In this document: positions 50,493-58,973 of the stretch, piece by piece | Layout of the letters: the number at the start of each line of letters is the position of its first letter | Numbering within the stretch: position 1 is the stretch's first letter | Assembly (NCBI RefSeq): GCF_009617995.1 | Contig: NZ_CP044129.1 | Location: forward strand, 2,294,001-2,358,000 | Direction of reading: 5' to 3' | From: Halomicrobium sp. LC1Hm | Lineage (GTDB): Archaea; Halobacteriota; Halobacteria; Halobacteriales; Haloarculaceae | DNA length: 64,000 bases | Notes under the pieces: generated by a model | Told to the model about the DNA's origin: nothing | Databases searched by the model: none | The model's input: only the letters and a program-made list of their open reading frames with translations | Position numbers and translations under genes: made by a program

Positions 50493-51116
50493 ATGTTCCG
50501 CGACCGCACCGATGCCGGCCGACAGCTGGCCGAGGCGATGGCCGACCGCGGCGTCAGCCCGGAGGTCGTCCTCGCGATTCCACGCGGTGGCCTGCCACCG
50601 GGCCGGGCCGTCGCCGACCGCTTCGACGCGCCGCTGGACGTGATCGTCGCCAGGAAGCTCGGCGCACCGAACAATCCCGAGCTGGCCCTCGCCGCCGTCG
50701 CCGAGGACGGGAGCGTCTGGCGCAACGACGAGCTGATCGCGCGACTCGACGTGACCGACGAGTACGTCGACGCCGAACGCGTCCGCGTCGGCGACGAGGC
50801 ACGCGAGAAGGCCGAGCAGTACCGGACCGGCTCCTTCCCGTCGCTACGGGACCGGCGCGTCGCTGTCGTGGACGACGGGATCGCGACGGGCGCGACGATG
50901 CGGGCCTGTCTCGCCCGGGTGCGTGCCGCCGAACCCGCGTCGATCGCGGTCGGCGTCCCCGTCGGTCCGGCAGACACGATCGACGACCTCGCGGCGAGTG
51001 CCGACACCGTCGTCTGCGTCGAGACACCGGCGGCCTTCCGGGCGGTCGGAGCCTACTACGAGCGCTTCGATCAGGTCAGCGACGAGGACGCGACGGGCTA
51101 TCTGAGATCGCAGTAG
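50493..51116 (+). CDS. Phosphoribosyltransferase family protein
   Basis: A 207-residue type I PRTase. The PRPP loop VAVVDDGIATGAT is at residues 123-135, preceded by the PPi loop region with VARKLGAPNNPELALAAV. This second pattern (arginine-lysine-leucine-glycine followed by PELA) marks the group of PRTases of unknown substrate often found as DeoR- or hydrolase-linked genes in bacteria and archaea. The hood region is short. A role in nucleobase salvage is possible but unproven. It starts 8 bp after the HTH_10 gene. Confidence 0.82.
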   Translation: MFRDRTDAGRQLAEAMADRGVSPEVVLAIPRGGLPPGRAVADRFDAPLDVIVARKLGAPNNPELALAAVAEDGSVWRNDELIARLDVTDEYVDAERVRVGDEAREKAEQYRTGSFPSLRDRRVAVVDDGIATGATMRACLARVRAAEPASIAVGVPVGPADTIDDLAASADTVVCVETPAAFRAVGAYYERFDQVSDEDATGYLRSQ

Positions 51117-51161
51117 AGTAACCAACAAAGATTAATACGACCAGAGCGCCATCGTCGATGC

Positions 51162-51260
51162 ATGAAACAGAAACAGGTCATCGCCGATCTACAGCAGAAG
51201 CTTCAGGAGCACCCTGAAGTGTACCAGCAGATCGCGCTGGCAGACTCCGAATCTTCGTAA
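51162..51260 (+). CDS. Candidate 32-residue protein, partner of the Fic gene
   Basis: ATG 51162 opens a 32-residue frame, MKQKQVIADLQQKLQEHPEV continuing YQQIALADSESS, rich in Q, K and E and amphipathic. It has its own TATA-like box ATTAATACG (51131-51139) 23-31 nt upstream, the same leaderless spacing as other genes here, and its base composition differs from the GC-rich background. The stop is 2 nt from the stop of the convergent Fic gene. It could be a small antitoxin, or a solo small protein. The Fic-inhibitory motif (S/T)xxxE(G/N) is not present. Confidence 0.45.
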   Translation: MKQKQVIADLQQKLQEHPEVYQQIALADSESS

Positions 51261-51262
51261 CG

Positions 51263-52177
51263 TTAGTCGATCTCGTCTTCTTCGAAGAACGCCCGCATCT
51301 CGTCGAGTTCTCGGATTGCAAATCTGTAGAGCAGACTCACGCGTTCGTTACTCGTGAGATTGTCGTACTGACAGTCACCAGTTTGCGTGTGGACGCGCTT
51401 GGCGGGAGTCACGTCGTACAACAGGTCACGAAAGTACCGATCCCAGTGGTAGAACAGTTCGTCCTTCATCCAGAGGTAGTCGACGCTGTTACGAACGTTC
51501 GAACAGAGTCCGCGGAGGATCTTTGACGTCTCGACGGCACGCGTGATACCCATGGCGTCCTCTTGTATCAACGAGAAGAGGTCGTGGCCCTGTTTACTCG
51601 CGAGGATATCAGCGATGTGCGTCCCAGTCCGGTGATTCGCGTCCGGGAACGGATGGTGTCCACAGAACGTCCGAACCGTGTGTGCTAGCTGATGGGTCAG
51701 GGGTTCGAACCGTGGGAATTCTATGGTCAGGCGTTCGAGACGCCCATCCCTGATCGATTCGATGTCGTGGAGAGTGCTGTCCGTTGTTTCGTACGACACC
51801 GCGTTCGTTTTGAAGAATTGCTTGTTGATCTCGATGATCGTCTCCGCGTTCAACAGCTCCCCGAGCGCTGTGACGTGCTCGTAATCCAGTTTCAACTCCT
51901 CACCCAGACGGACGTACTCGGTTTCGAACCTGTCGTGTTCCTCGATCGCACGCACTCCGTTCGCGGTGAGGCTGTACGTGTCGATCGAAGTCTGGTTAAC
52001 GTACCCCAGTCGCTTCAGATAATGACACTGTACGCGGACTGTACTGACGCGGTGACGTCCCCCGGCAATCCCGAACGGCGTCTTGGAGCCGTCCGCCAGC
52101 GACTCGAGAACGGCCAGATCCGTCAGGTGAGACTCGCGGTCTTCGCTGATCCAGGGTCGATATGTCTCGGGCTGCAA
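51263..52177 (-). CDS. Fic/Doc-family protein with N-terminal winged helix
   Basis: A 304-residue protein when started at TTG (52177), where the reading (M)QPETYRPWISEDRES follows a TATA box by 26-33 nt. An ATG at 52234 would add 19 residues but lies on the TATA box. Residues ~15-85 are a winged-helix domain (DLAVLESLADGSKTPFGIAG...). The Fic motif HPFPDANHRTGTH is at residues 175-187. It matches H-x-F-x-(D/E)-x-N-x-R, closest to the Doc form HxFx(D/N)ANKRT. Fic enzymes move AMP or phosphate groups onto proteins; which of these applies here is unknown. Lower GC than its neighbours suggests transfer. Confidence 0.75.
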   Translation of the reverse strand: MQPETYRPWISEDRESHLTDLAVLESLADGSKTPFGIAGGRHRVSTVRVQCHYLKRLGYVNQTSIDTYSLTANGVRAIEEHDRFETEYVRLGEELKLDYEHVTALGELLNAETIIEINKQFFKTNAVSYETTDSTLHDIESIRDGRLERLTIEFPRFEPLTHQLAHTVRTFCGHHPFPDANHRTGTHIADILASKQGHDLFSLIQEDAMGITRAVETSKILRGLCSNVRNSVDYLWMKDELFYHWDRYFRDLLYDVTPAKRVHTQTGDCQYDNLTSNERVSLLYRFAIRELDEMRAFFEEDEID

Positions 52178-52202
52178 CGTACTGGCAGTGTAACAGTAGC
52201 TA

Positions 52203-52210
52203 TGATATAT
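52203..52210 (-). promoter_or_regulatory. TATA box of the Fic gene
   Basis: The minus strand reads ATATATCATA here (TATATCAT as the core), 26-33 nt before the TTG at 52177. It decides the start: the ATG at 52234 lies upstream of it and could not be in the mRNA. Confidence 0.5.
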
Positions 52211-52255
52211 GTACTGTGACAGAGGCCGGAACAAATACGACAGGCTGGGGTCCGT

Positions 52256-53428
52256 CTAGTTGTTCGTCGAGAGCAGCCGTTCGACGGTCGCCTCGACTGC
52301 TCTCGCGGCCTCGTGGATCTCGCTGCGGCGGACGTACTCCCGGTCGCTGTGGGCGACTGCACCCTCCTCGTCGGCCAGCACGCCCGGCCCGAAGACGACC
52401 GTCGGTGCGTCGGGCGCGAAGTGTGCGGCCTCCGTCGCGGCACCGAACGGGCGGATCGCACCGTCGCTCTCCGCGGCGAGCGTCTGGACGAGCGTCGCTT
52501 CCCGGTCGGTCTCGAACGCCTCGGGGAACGGCGTGTCGGGCCGGACGAGGGAGACGTCCAGAGACATGCCGTCCGAGAGCCACTGCCGGAGGTGTGCTTC
52601 GAGCCGTTCGGGGAACTCGTCGCTGGTCTCCGGGGGGACGCTGCGGCGGTCGAAGGTGATCGTACACTCGGCGGGCACCTGGTTGGGGGCCTCGCCGCCC
52701 TCGATCATCGAGGGGGTGAGCGTCGGACGACCGAGGGTCTCGTGTGCCGGCGTCGCCGCCGCATCTCGGGGATCGGTGTGCTCACCGTCCGACTCTGCGG
52801 CCGAGAGCGCCTCGCGCTCGTCGTAGCTCTCCATGGCCTGCATGATCGGCGCGGCGGCCCGGATGGCGTTCGCGCCGTCGGCGGGATCGGAGGCGTGGGC
52901 GCTCTCGCCGTGGATCGTGACTCGTCCCTCGAACTGGCCGCGGGCCGCGGTACACACGTCCAGGTCGGTCGGCTCGCCGACGACGTACCCGTCCGCCGAC
53001 AGCGTCCCTTCGAGGTGGCCCGCACCGGTCTGGTGGGTCTCTTCGTCGGGCGTGACGGCGAGGGTGAGTCGACCGGTCGACAGCTCGGCCCGGAGGAAGG
53101 CGGCGAGCAGCGCGGCCAGTGACCCCTTGGCGTCACAGGCCCCGCGGCCCCGGACCACGTCGCCCGCCGTCGACGACCCGTCGGCGGCCTCGTAGGGGAC
53201 GTGTGGCGGGACGGTGTCGATGTGCGTGTTCAGGACGAGGTGTGGGCCGTCCTCGCTCGCCTCGCGGCTGGCCAGCACGTTCCCGGCCTCGTCGACGGTG
53301 GCCTCGTGGCCGTCGGCGGCGAGCGTGTCGACGAGCAGATCACGCATCTCGTCGACAGAGTCGTGAGAGGGCGTCTGGACGGCCTCGCGGTGGAAGGCGT
53401 CGACGTCGAACGTCGCGGCGTCGGTCAT
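52256..53428 (-). CDS. dapE: Succinyl-diaminopimelate desuccinylase (M20)
   Basis: A 390-residue M20 metallopeptidase. The zinc ligands are seen in LNTHIDTVPPH, GACDAKGSL and TPDEETHQTGAGH, with the lid domain at ~170-290. In this context (start 3 nt after lysA, and dapD, dapB and dapA nearby) it is DapE, which removes succinate from N-succinyl-LL-diaminopimelate. By sequence alone it could be ArgE or a dipeptidase. The start MTDAATFDVDAFHREAVQTP is the first ATG after the lysA stop, giving strong coupling in the lysA-dapE pair. Confidence 0.88.
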   Translation of the reverse strand: MTDAATFDVDAFHREAVQTPSHDSVDEMRDLLVDTLAADGHEATVDEAGNVLASREASEDGPHLVLNTHIDTVPPHVPYEAADGSSTAGDVVRGRGACDAKGSLAALLAAFLRAELSTGRLTLAVTPDEETHQTGAGHLEGTLSADGYVVGEPTDLDVCTAARGQFEGRVTIHGESAHASDPADGANAIRAAAPIMQAMESYDEREALSAAESDGEHTDPRDAAATPAHETLGRPTLTPSMIEGGEAPNQVPAECTITFDRRSVPPETSDEFPERLEAHLRQWLSDGMSLDVSLVRPDTPFPEAFETDREATLVQTLAAESDGAIRPFGAATEAAHFAPDAPTVVFGPGVLADEEGAVAHSDREYVRRSEIHEAARAVEATVERLLSTNN

Positions 53429-53431
53429 CGA

Positions 53432-54673
53432 TTACTCTCCGGCCTCGTCCTCGACGCGAACCACGTCTGCCATCGTCTCGCGGCGGCGGACCACCCGCTC
53501 GTCGCCGTCCTCGATGGCGACTTCGGCCGGGCGGGGCTGGGAGTGGAACTGGTTGGCCAGTTCGTAGCCGTAGGCTCCGGCGTTGCCGATCGCCAGCAGG
53601 TCCGTTCGCTCGGGACGGGCGATCGGACGGTCCGTCGCGAACACGTCCGCACTCGTACAGCACGGGCCGCCGATCGAGACGGGGTGTGGCTCTCGGTCGG
53701 GGGCTGAGACGTTCCGGATCGGGTGATAGGAGTCGAACATCGCCGGGCGGATCAGCGTCGCCAGCGAGGCGTCGACGCCGACGACCGTCGTCGCTGGCGT
53801 CTCCTTGACCGTGTTGACCGTCGTGAGGATCAGCTCGGCGTCGGCCACGACGTAGCGGCCCGGCTCCAGTTTGATCTGGGCCGAGAGGTCGCCGACCGCC
53901 TCGCGGACCCGCTCGCCGACGGCCTCCATGTCCAGGGGTTCGGTCTCCTCGCGGTAGGGCACGCCGAAGCCGCCGCCGAAGTCGACGAACGACAGCTCGT
54001 CGTCCCCGACCGTGCGAGCGAGGTCCGCGACCTTCGCGATGGCCCGACAGTGGTCGTCGAGGTCGTCGCGCAAGACGCCGCTGCCCGCGTGGGCGTGCAG
54101 CCCCACGAGGTCGAACCGGTCGCGCAGCGCCGCGGCCAGCTCGGGCACCTCGTCGTAGGGGATGCCGAACTTCGCGTCCTTGCCAGTCGCGACCTTCTCG
54201 TGGTGGCCCGTCCCGATGCCGGGGTTGATCCGGATGGCGACGCGACCGTCGTAGCCGCGGTCTTCCAGGCGGTCGAAGGTGTCCTCGGCCCCGGCGGTGA
54301 TCGTCAGTCCGGGGTGCTCGTCGGCGAGCTCGACCGCGTAGTCGAGGTCGCCCGCAGGCGGATTGACGGCGGTGTACTGCAGCGTGTTGGGGTCCGCGCC
54401 CGCGTCGATCGCCCGCTGGAGTTCGCCGGCAGCGGCACACTCGATGTCCGCGCCCGCTTCGAGGAGTCCCGAGAGGACGGCACGGCCGGTGTGGGCCTTC
54501 GCGGCGTACATCACGTGCGCGTCGGGGAAGGCCGCGGCGAAGCGCCGGTAGTTCGCCGCGACGCGGTCCACGTCCAACACGTACAGCGGCGTCCCGTGTT
54601 CCTCGGCCAGCCGGGCGAGACGGTCGTGGTCCCAGTCCGCCAGCCGACGGACCGGAGGCGAGTCGCTACTCAT
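53432..54673 (-). CDS. lysA: Diaminopimelate decarboxylase
   Basis: A 413-residue PLP-dependent decarboxylase of the alanine-racemase fold III, which converts meso-diaminopimelate to lysine, the last step of the pathway. PLP lysine is K59 in YAAKAHT. The glycine-rich phosphate loop is FGGGFGVPY, and the C-terminal active-site cysteine region is GGPCCTSADVF. Start ATG 54673 (MSSDSPPVRRLADWD). It heads the lysA-dapE operon. The divergent sco gene starts 168 bp away. In my recollection of other haloarchaea, dapF lies next to lysA; here it does not. Confidence 0.93.
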   Translation of the reverse strand: MSSDSPPVRRLADWDHDRLARLAEEHGTPLYVLDVDRVAANYRRFAAAFPDAHVMYAAKAHTGRAVLSGLLEAGADIECAAAGELQRAIDAGADPNTLQYTAVNPPAGDLDYAVELADEHPGLTITAGAEDTFDRLEDRGYDGRVAIRINPGIGTGHHEKVATGKDAKFGIPYDEVPELAAALRDRFDLVGLHAHAGSGVLRDDLDDHCRAIAKVADLARTVGDDELSFVDFGGGFGVPYREETEPLDMEAVGERVREAVGDLSAQIKLEPGRYVVADAELILTTVNTVKETPATTVVGVDASLATLIRPAMFDSYHPIRNVSAPDREPHPVSIGGPCCTSADVFATDRPIARPERTDLLAIGNAGAYGYELANQFHSQPRPAEVAIEDGDERVVRRRETMADVVRVEDEAGE

Positions 54674-54840
54674 TGGGGAGTACACGGCGCGGACCAGTAA
54701 CAAGGGTTCCGTTTCACACCGTCCACCGGCGATCGACCGGCCGCCCCGCATCCAGAGCCGACGCCGCTGCCAGGGTCGGAGCCGCGACATTCGATGGGTG
54801 TACCAGATCGTACATGGCGACGCGCGTGCAACGACAGTCC

Positions 54841-55518
54841 ATGCGACGACGGACCTTCCTGGCGACTCTGGGCGTCGTCGGTACGGGTGCCGGCACGGCT
54901 GGCTGTCTCGGTGGGGTGGGCGCGAACGACCGCCACCCCGACGTCGTCCTGCCCGAGCCAGACCGAGAGTTCGACAGCAGCGAGCTTCCGTATCCGGCGT
55001 GGGGACAGCGAGTACCGGCAGAGACAGTGCCCGCGGCACTGAGTTCCCAGCGTGTCTCGTTTCGGACGGTCGACGAGCCGTCGCTGATCACGTTCTTCTA
55101 CAGCCACTGTCAGACGATCTGTCCCGTCCTGATCTCGACGCTGCGCAACGTTCGGGCCCACGCCAGAAACAACGGCTACGCCGGAGACGTCTCCTTCTTG
55201 CCGGTGACGTTCGATCCGGCCCGCGACACCGCCAAGCGGCTGCGGACCTACGCCGAGGAGATGAACGTCGCCGCCGACGGCGACGGCTGGCGGTTCCTCC
55301 GGCCACAGTCGAGCGAGCGGGCGACCGAGGTGGTACAGGCGGCGTTCGGCGTCCACTTCGAGCGGACGGAGCCCGAAGAGATGGACAAGTACATGTTCTC
55401 ACACGCGTCGATGACGCTGCTGGTCAACGGCGACGGCTTCGTCGAGCGCGCGTACCGCACCAAGTCTCCCGACGAAGACCAGATCGTCGAGGACCTGACG
55501 GCGGTGAGAACGGCGTGA
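54841..55518 (+). CDS. Sco1/SenC-type copper chaperone lipoprotein
   Basis: A 225-residue Sco protein. MRRRTFLATLGVVGTGAGTA then GC is a Tat-type signal with a lipobox (C22). The thioredoxin-fold Cu-binding motif C-x3-C is C90-x3-C94 (HCQTIC), with the third ligand H188 (FSHASM). It delivers copper to the CuA centre of cytochrome c oxidase on the outer face of the membrane. ATG 54841 is chosen since the twin arginines then come at positions 2-4; the ATG at 54814 is an alternative. The stop overlaps the next gene's GTG (GTGA). Confidence 0.88.
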   Translation: MRRRTFLATLGVVGTGAGTAGCLGGVGANDRHPDVVLPEPDREFDSSELPYPAWGQRVPAETVPAALSSQRVSFRTVDEPSLITFFYSHCQTICPVLISTLRNVRAHARNNGYAGDVSFLPVTFDPARDTAKRLRTYAEEMNVAADGDGWRFLRPQSSERATEVVQAAFGVHFERTEPEEMDKYMFSHASMTLLVNGDGFVERAYRTKSPDEDQIVEDLTAVRTA

Positions 55519-56036
55519 AGCGACGCCGTCTGCTCGCGGCGCTGGCCGGGACCGGACTCGCCGGTGGCGGCCTGTGGGCTGCCCAGAACGGGATGCCGGG
55601 CGTCGACACCGAGGCGGCGCTGCCCCGGCGCGTCGAGACGCTTTCGGCCGCGGGCTCCGAGGCGGGCGAGGCGACGGTTCCGACGCCGGACACCGTGACG
55701 CTCGTGGATCTGTTCGCCACCTGGTGTGATCCCTGTGACGAACAGATCGAGATTCTCGGGGCGATCCGGCCCGACTACGACGACGTGTCGTTCGTCTCGG
55801 TGACCAACGAGCGCCCGAGCGAGACGCTCACGCGTGCAGAGATCGCCGACTGGTGGGACCGGAACGGCGGTCGCTGGACCGTCGGGATCGATCCCGGCAG
55901 TGATCTCTTGACCGCGTTCGGTGCCGACGGACTCCCGTACGTCGCCATCGCCGACACCGACGGGACGATCAGCTACCGCCAGAGCGGCCTCGCTGGCGAG
56001 AGCGAACTCCGCGAGCAACTAGATCGGCTGGTCTGA
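55515..56036 (+). CDS. TlpA/ResA-like thioredoxin, Tat signal
   Basis: A 173-residue exported thioredoxin-fold protein. The start is the GTG that shares GTGA with the sco stop (reading MKRRRLLAALAGTGLAGGGL), giving a twin-arginine signal peptide. The redox motif is C71-D-P-C74 in LFATWCDPC. The cis-proline is in DGLPYVAI. It lies between sco and ccdA with overlaps or 1-nt gaps, so these form one transcript. Its likely job is to reduce the copper-chaperone disulfides or apo-cytochrome outside the membrane. Confidence 0.88.
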   Translation: MKRRRLLAALAGTGLAGGGLWAAQNGMPGVDTEAALPRRVETLSAAGSEAGEATVPTPDTVTLVDLFATWCDPCDEQIEILGAIRPDYDDVSFVSVTNERPSETLTRAEIADWWDRNGGRWTVGIDPGSDLLTAFGADGLPYVAIADTDGTISYRQSGLAGESELREQLDRLV

Positions 56037-56037
56037 G

Positions 56038-56697
56038 ATGAGCGACATCGCCGTCGCCGGTGTGCTCGCGTTCGCCGCGGGTGCCGGAATCTCGACGTTT
56101 TTCGCTCCCTGTGCGTTCCCGCTGTTGCCGGGCTACGTGGGGTACTACGTACAGCGGAGCGAGGGGTCCGGGCCGACGGTGGCGGCGGCCGCCGTCGCCG
56201 GCCTCGGAGCACTCGGATCGCTCTCGGTCGTCGCTGCGCTCGTCCTCGCAGTCGGGGAGCCGATCAGACGGGCCCTGCCAGTGTTCGAGCCGCTGGTCGG
56301 CGTCGCGCTGGTCGGCTTCGGCGCGACGGCACTGCTCGGTCGTGGACCGGAACTGCGGATTGGGCTCCCGCGGCGACCGCGCTCGCTGCTGGGCTTCGGG
56401 CTCTTCGGCGCGATCTACGCCGTCGCCGCTGCGGGCTGTGTTGTCCCGCTGCTCGTCGGTGTCGTGACCCAGGCACTCGCCTTCGAGAGCGCGATCAGCG
56501 TCCTCGTGGTCGCGGTGTACGCGCTGGGCGTGACGCTCCCGCTGGTCGGCGTGACGCTGCTTGCCGGCGTCGGCGTCGATCTCTGGCACGCCCTGGGTAC
56601 CCACACCGGTCGGATACAGCAGGCCGCGGCCGTCGTGATGATTCTCGCGGGCCTCGGACAGCTCGCGCTCGGCGTCTCCGAAGTCGGCGTCGTGTAG
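56038..56697 (+). CDS. ccdA: CcdA-type thiol-disulfide transmembrane protein
   Basis: A 219-residue six-helix membrane protein. Each half has one cysteine at the helix kink: C25 in FFAPCAFPLLPGY, and C134 in AAAGCVVPLLVGV. These pass electrons from cytoplasmic thioredoxin to the extracytoplasmic thioredoxin-like protein encoded just upstream. It is the last gene of the sco-trx-ccdA operon (1 nt gap). Similar sets build the CuA site or c-type cytochromes. Length is typical of CcdA. Confidence 0.92.
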   Translation: MSDIAVAGVLAFAAGAGISTFFAPCAFPLLPGYVGYYVQRSEGSGPTVAAAAVAGLGALGSLSVVAALVLAVGEPIRRALPVFEPLVGVALVGFGATALLGRGPELRIGLPRRPRSLLGFGLFGAIYAVAAAGCVVPLLVGVVTQALAFESAISVLVVAVYALGVTLPLVGVTLLAGVGVDLWHALGTHTGRIQQAAAVVMILAGLGQLALGVSEVGVV

Positions 56698-56768
56698 CGC
56701 CGTGTCGGGACGGAGTCGCGAGAAGTGGCGACCGACGACAGAGCATCCCGAGACGAGGTGACCGGTCG

Positions 56769-57611
56769 TTACCCGCTCTCCTCGTCGGTCGGGGACGCGG
56801 TCTCGTTCTCAGCGGAGGCCGTCTCTGTCTCGTCGCCGGGGACTTCCGTCTCGGTCTCGTCGCCGGGCGTGTCGGTCTCCTCGTCCGGTGGTTCCTCCAT
56901 CTCTTCGGCCATGAACGGCTGGATCGCCGACAGTACGTCCGGGATGGGGAGCGCCGGATCGTACGCGTTCGGGAAGGGCGACTCGCCGACGAGTGCGTTG
57001 AGCAGCGCGGCGTGGCGCGCCTCGACGCTGTGGATCGACAGCGCCGCCGAGAGAATGTCCGGACTCTCGATGCGCGGTGCCACACCGGCGTAGGCGGCGA
57101 CGCCGGTGTTTTCCAGCACCTGCGCGGTCTCGATGAACGCACTGGCAGCGTCGAGGTCGAACTCGAACTCGGGGCGTTCGGCGGGCGTCGCTCCGAGCGT
57201 CTCGATGACGCGGGCCAGCTGCTCGGTGTGGGACTGTTCCTGTGCGCTGATCTCCTCGAAGAACGTGACCAGCAGATCCGCCGGCACTTCGAGCGCGCTC
57301 GCGCTCGCCAGTTCGTCGCCGCCGAACTGTTCGAGTCCCGCGTCGTAGAACGCGTCTTCGAGGTATTCGAGCGTCAGCGCGTAGTTGAGCACGTCCACGT
57401 CCGTGTCGGGCTGGTCGAACTGGGACGGGATCTCCATGGGCTGGTTGCCAGCCGCGTCGTCCTCCTGGGCCGTCGCGGCCGTCCCGACCAGCCCCGCACC
57501 GATCACTGCGCCCGTGCCCGCGAGTACGTCGCGGCGCGAACGCATCGTCTGTCGAATGTCTTCCATCGTCGGCAATACTGTGCTGTCGTCGGTTCGTTGT
57601 CTGTCTGTCAT
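56769..57611 (-). CDS. Ferritin-like domain protein, exported
   Basis: A 280-residue protein. After a ~25-residue lead, MRSRRDVLAGTGAVIGAGLV is a Tat signal. The mature part (~65-220) is a four-helix ferritin-like bundle of the dessication-related type (YALTLEYLEDAFYDAGLEQF, EEISAQEQSHTEQLARVI, EARHAALLNALV). Metal-ligating Glu/His residues are present in E-x2-H style pairs. The C-terminal ~50 residues are a repeated GDETETEVPGDETET acidic tail. A role in metal storage or stress outside the cell is possible. It is convergent with ccdA. The 255 bp upstream hold its promoter and nothing else that I can see. Confidence 0.75.
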   Translation of the reverse strand: MTDRQRTDDSTVLPTMEDIRQTMRSRRDVLAGTGAVIGAGLVGTAATAQEDDAAGNQPMEIPSQFDQPDTDVDVLNYALTLEYLEDAFYDAGLEQFGGDELASASALEVPADLLVTFFEEISAQEQSHTEQLARVIETLGATPAERPEFEFDLDAASAFIETAQVLENTGVAAYAGVAPRIESPDILSAALSIHSVEARHAALLNALVGESPFPNAYDPALPIPDVLSAIQPFMAEEMEEPPDEETDTPGDETETEVPGDETETASAENETASPTDEESG

Positions 57612-57866
57612 GAGGATGTCCTGCCAGCGCCGTGGCGTCTCTCGCTTACGGAGATGGACAGTTTGTTATGCACAGGGATTTCCAGCCGGCGCTCGATACG
57701 GCCGCGTTACTCGGTCGCGGGGCGTTCGAGCGGGGACGGTTGCGTTACCATCCCGGTGACGACAGAGAGCGGCGGCGTCTGTGGCCAGCGTCGGCGACGG
57801 CCGCCGAGAGTAATGCGAGACAGTGTTCGGATGGGGTCGGCTTACCGCCGTGTGGCGGCCAGTCGT

Positions 57867-58697
57867 TCACTCCCGTAGCGCGTCCTCTCGTTCCGTCGCC
57901 TCCAGGGTCTCCGCTTCCACGTCAGTCGCGACGACGGCGGGCTTGTACGCGCCGCCGTCGAAGAGCTCGTGGTCGCTCACGCTGGACTCGACGAAGCGGG
58001 TGAACGCGCGCCGTTCGGGGGGCAACTCGCCGTAGATGATCTCCTCCTCGACGAGGTCGTAGATCGGGATGCGAGGCGTCAGCAGCGTGTTCTCCCCGAC
58101 GATGCTGTTCTCGCCGACGACGAAGCCACTGGTGACCCGACAGCCCGCACCCAGTGAGACGCCGTCCTCGACGACGACCGGCGTGCTCTCGACCGGTTCG
58201 AGGACGCCGCCGATCAGCGTGTTCGCGCCGAGTTTGACGTCGTCGCCGATCTGGGCGGCAGAGCCGACGGTGTCACACGAGTCGACGAGCGTGCCGTCGC
58301 CGACGTGTGCGCCGATGTTGACGAACGCGGGCGACATGAGGATGGCGTCGCCGCCGACGTAGGCACCGCGCCGGATGACCGTCCCGTCGGGCGTGTTGCG
58401 ACTCCCCCGTTCGTGCAGGTCGTCGGTCTCGCGCAGCGGGAGCACGTCGTGGTAGGTAACGTCGCCATACTGGCGGGCGACGGTCTCGCGGAGGCCGAAG
58501 TTCAGGAGGATCCCCTGCTTGACCCACGCGTTGGCCTCCCACTCCCCGCCGCGTTTCTCGGCGGCTCTGATGTCGCCGGCTTCGAGCGCGGCGAGAAAGT
58601 CGTCGAGGACGGCCAGGTGGTCGTCGGTCGCATCCGCGGCCGTCAGTCCGTCCTGTTTGCGCTCCCAGAGGTCGCGTACGTCTGCTTCGAGGCTCAT
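57867..58697 (-). CDS. dapD: Tetrahydrodipicolinate N-succinyltransferase
   Basis: A 276-residue acyltransferase with a left-handed parallel beta-helix: hexapeptide-repeat stretches run from ~110 to 230 (VIRRGAYVGGDAILMSPAFV, VGDGTLVDSCDTVGS). It adds a succinyl group to tetrahydrodipicolinate, the step before DapC and DapE. The start MSLEADVRDLWE is supported by TATA and Shine-Dalgarno boxes at 58711-58727. The gene stands alone; dapA/B lie 2 kb away on one side and lysA/dapE 3 kb away on the other, all on this strand. Confidence 0.92.
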   Translation of the reverse strand: MSLEADVRDLWERKQDGLTAADATDDHLAVLDDFLAALEAGDIRAAEKRGGEWEANAWVKQGILLNFGLRETVARQYGDVTYHDVLPLRETDDLHERGSRNTPDGTVIRRGAYVGGDAILMSPAFVNIGAHVGDGTLVDSCDTVGSAAQIGDDVKLGANTLIGGVLEPVESTPVVVEDGVSLGAGCRVTSGFVVGENSIVGENTLLTPRIPIYDLVEEEIIYGELPPERRAFTRFVESSVSDHELFDGGAYKPAVVATDVEAETLEATEREDALRE

Positions 58698-58710
58698 TGA
58701 GACGGGATTG

Positions 58711-58727
58711 CTCCTCCTCGGATATAC
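58711..58727 (-). promoter_or_regulatory. TATA and Shine-Dalgarno boxes of dapD
   Basis: The minus strand carries GTATATC (58721-58727), 24-30 nt before the ATG, and CGAGGAGGAG just after it (58711-58720). Together they define the dapD promoter and the start at 58697, and show that dapD has its own transcript. Confidence 0.55.
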
Positions 58728-58973
58728 GTCTCTGGGTTTCCGACCGGAGCCAATTGCCACGGCTCGACGATGCGGTAAGTGACGATTTCCGACGAAGAGC
58801 CGTTGGAACGGTCGCGTACGGTCGAACTAACAATGTGTTCGTCGGCCCACCGTCGGCCCACGACAGATGAGAGCCGACAGCGATCCAGCGAGCGAGACGA
58901 GTGCCAGGGATCATCACAGAGACAGAACGACCGCCGCGACGACACGCGAGCGGGGCCGATAGGTGACAGAGCG

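Noticed and set aside
51677-51726. A tRNA-like GGGGTTCGAACC string
   Set aside because: It lies inside the Fic gene, and no acceptor stem or anticodon arm can be built around it. No other tRNA or rRNA signature was found in the window.
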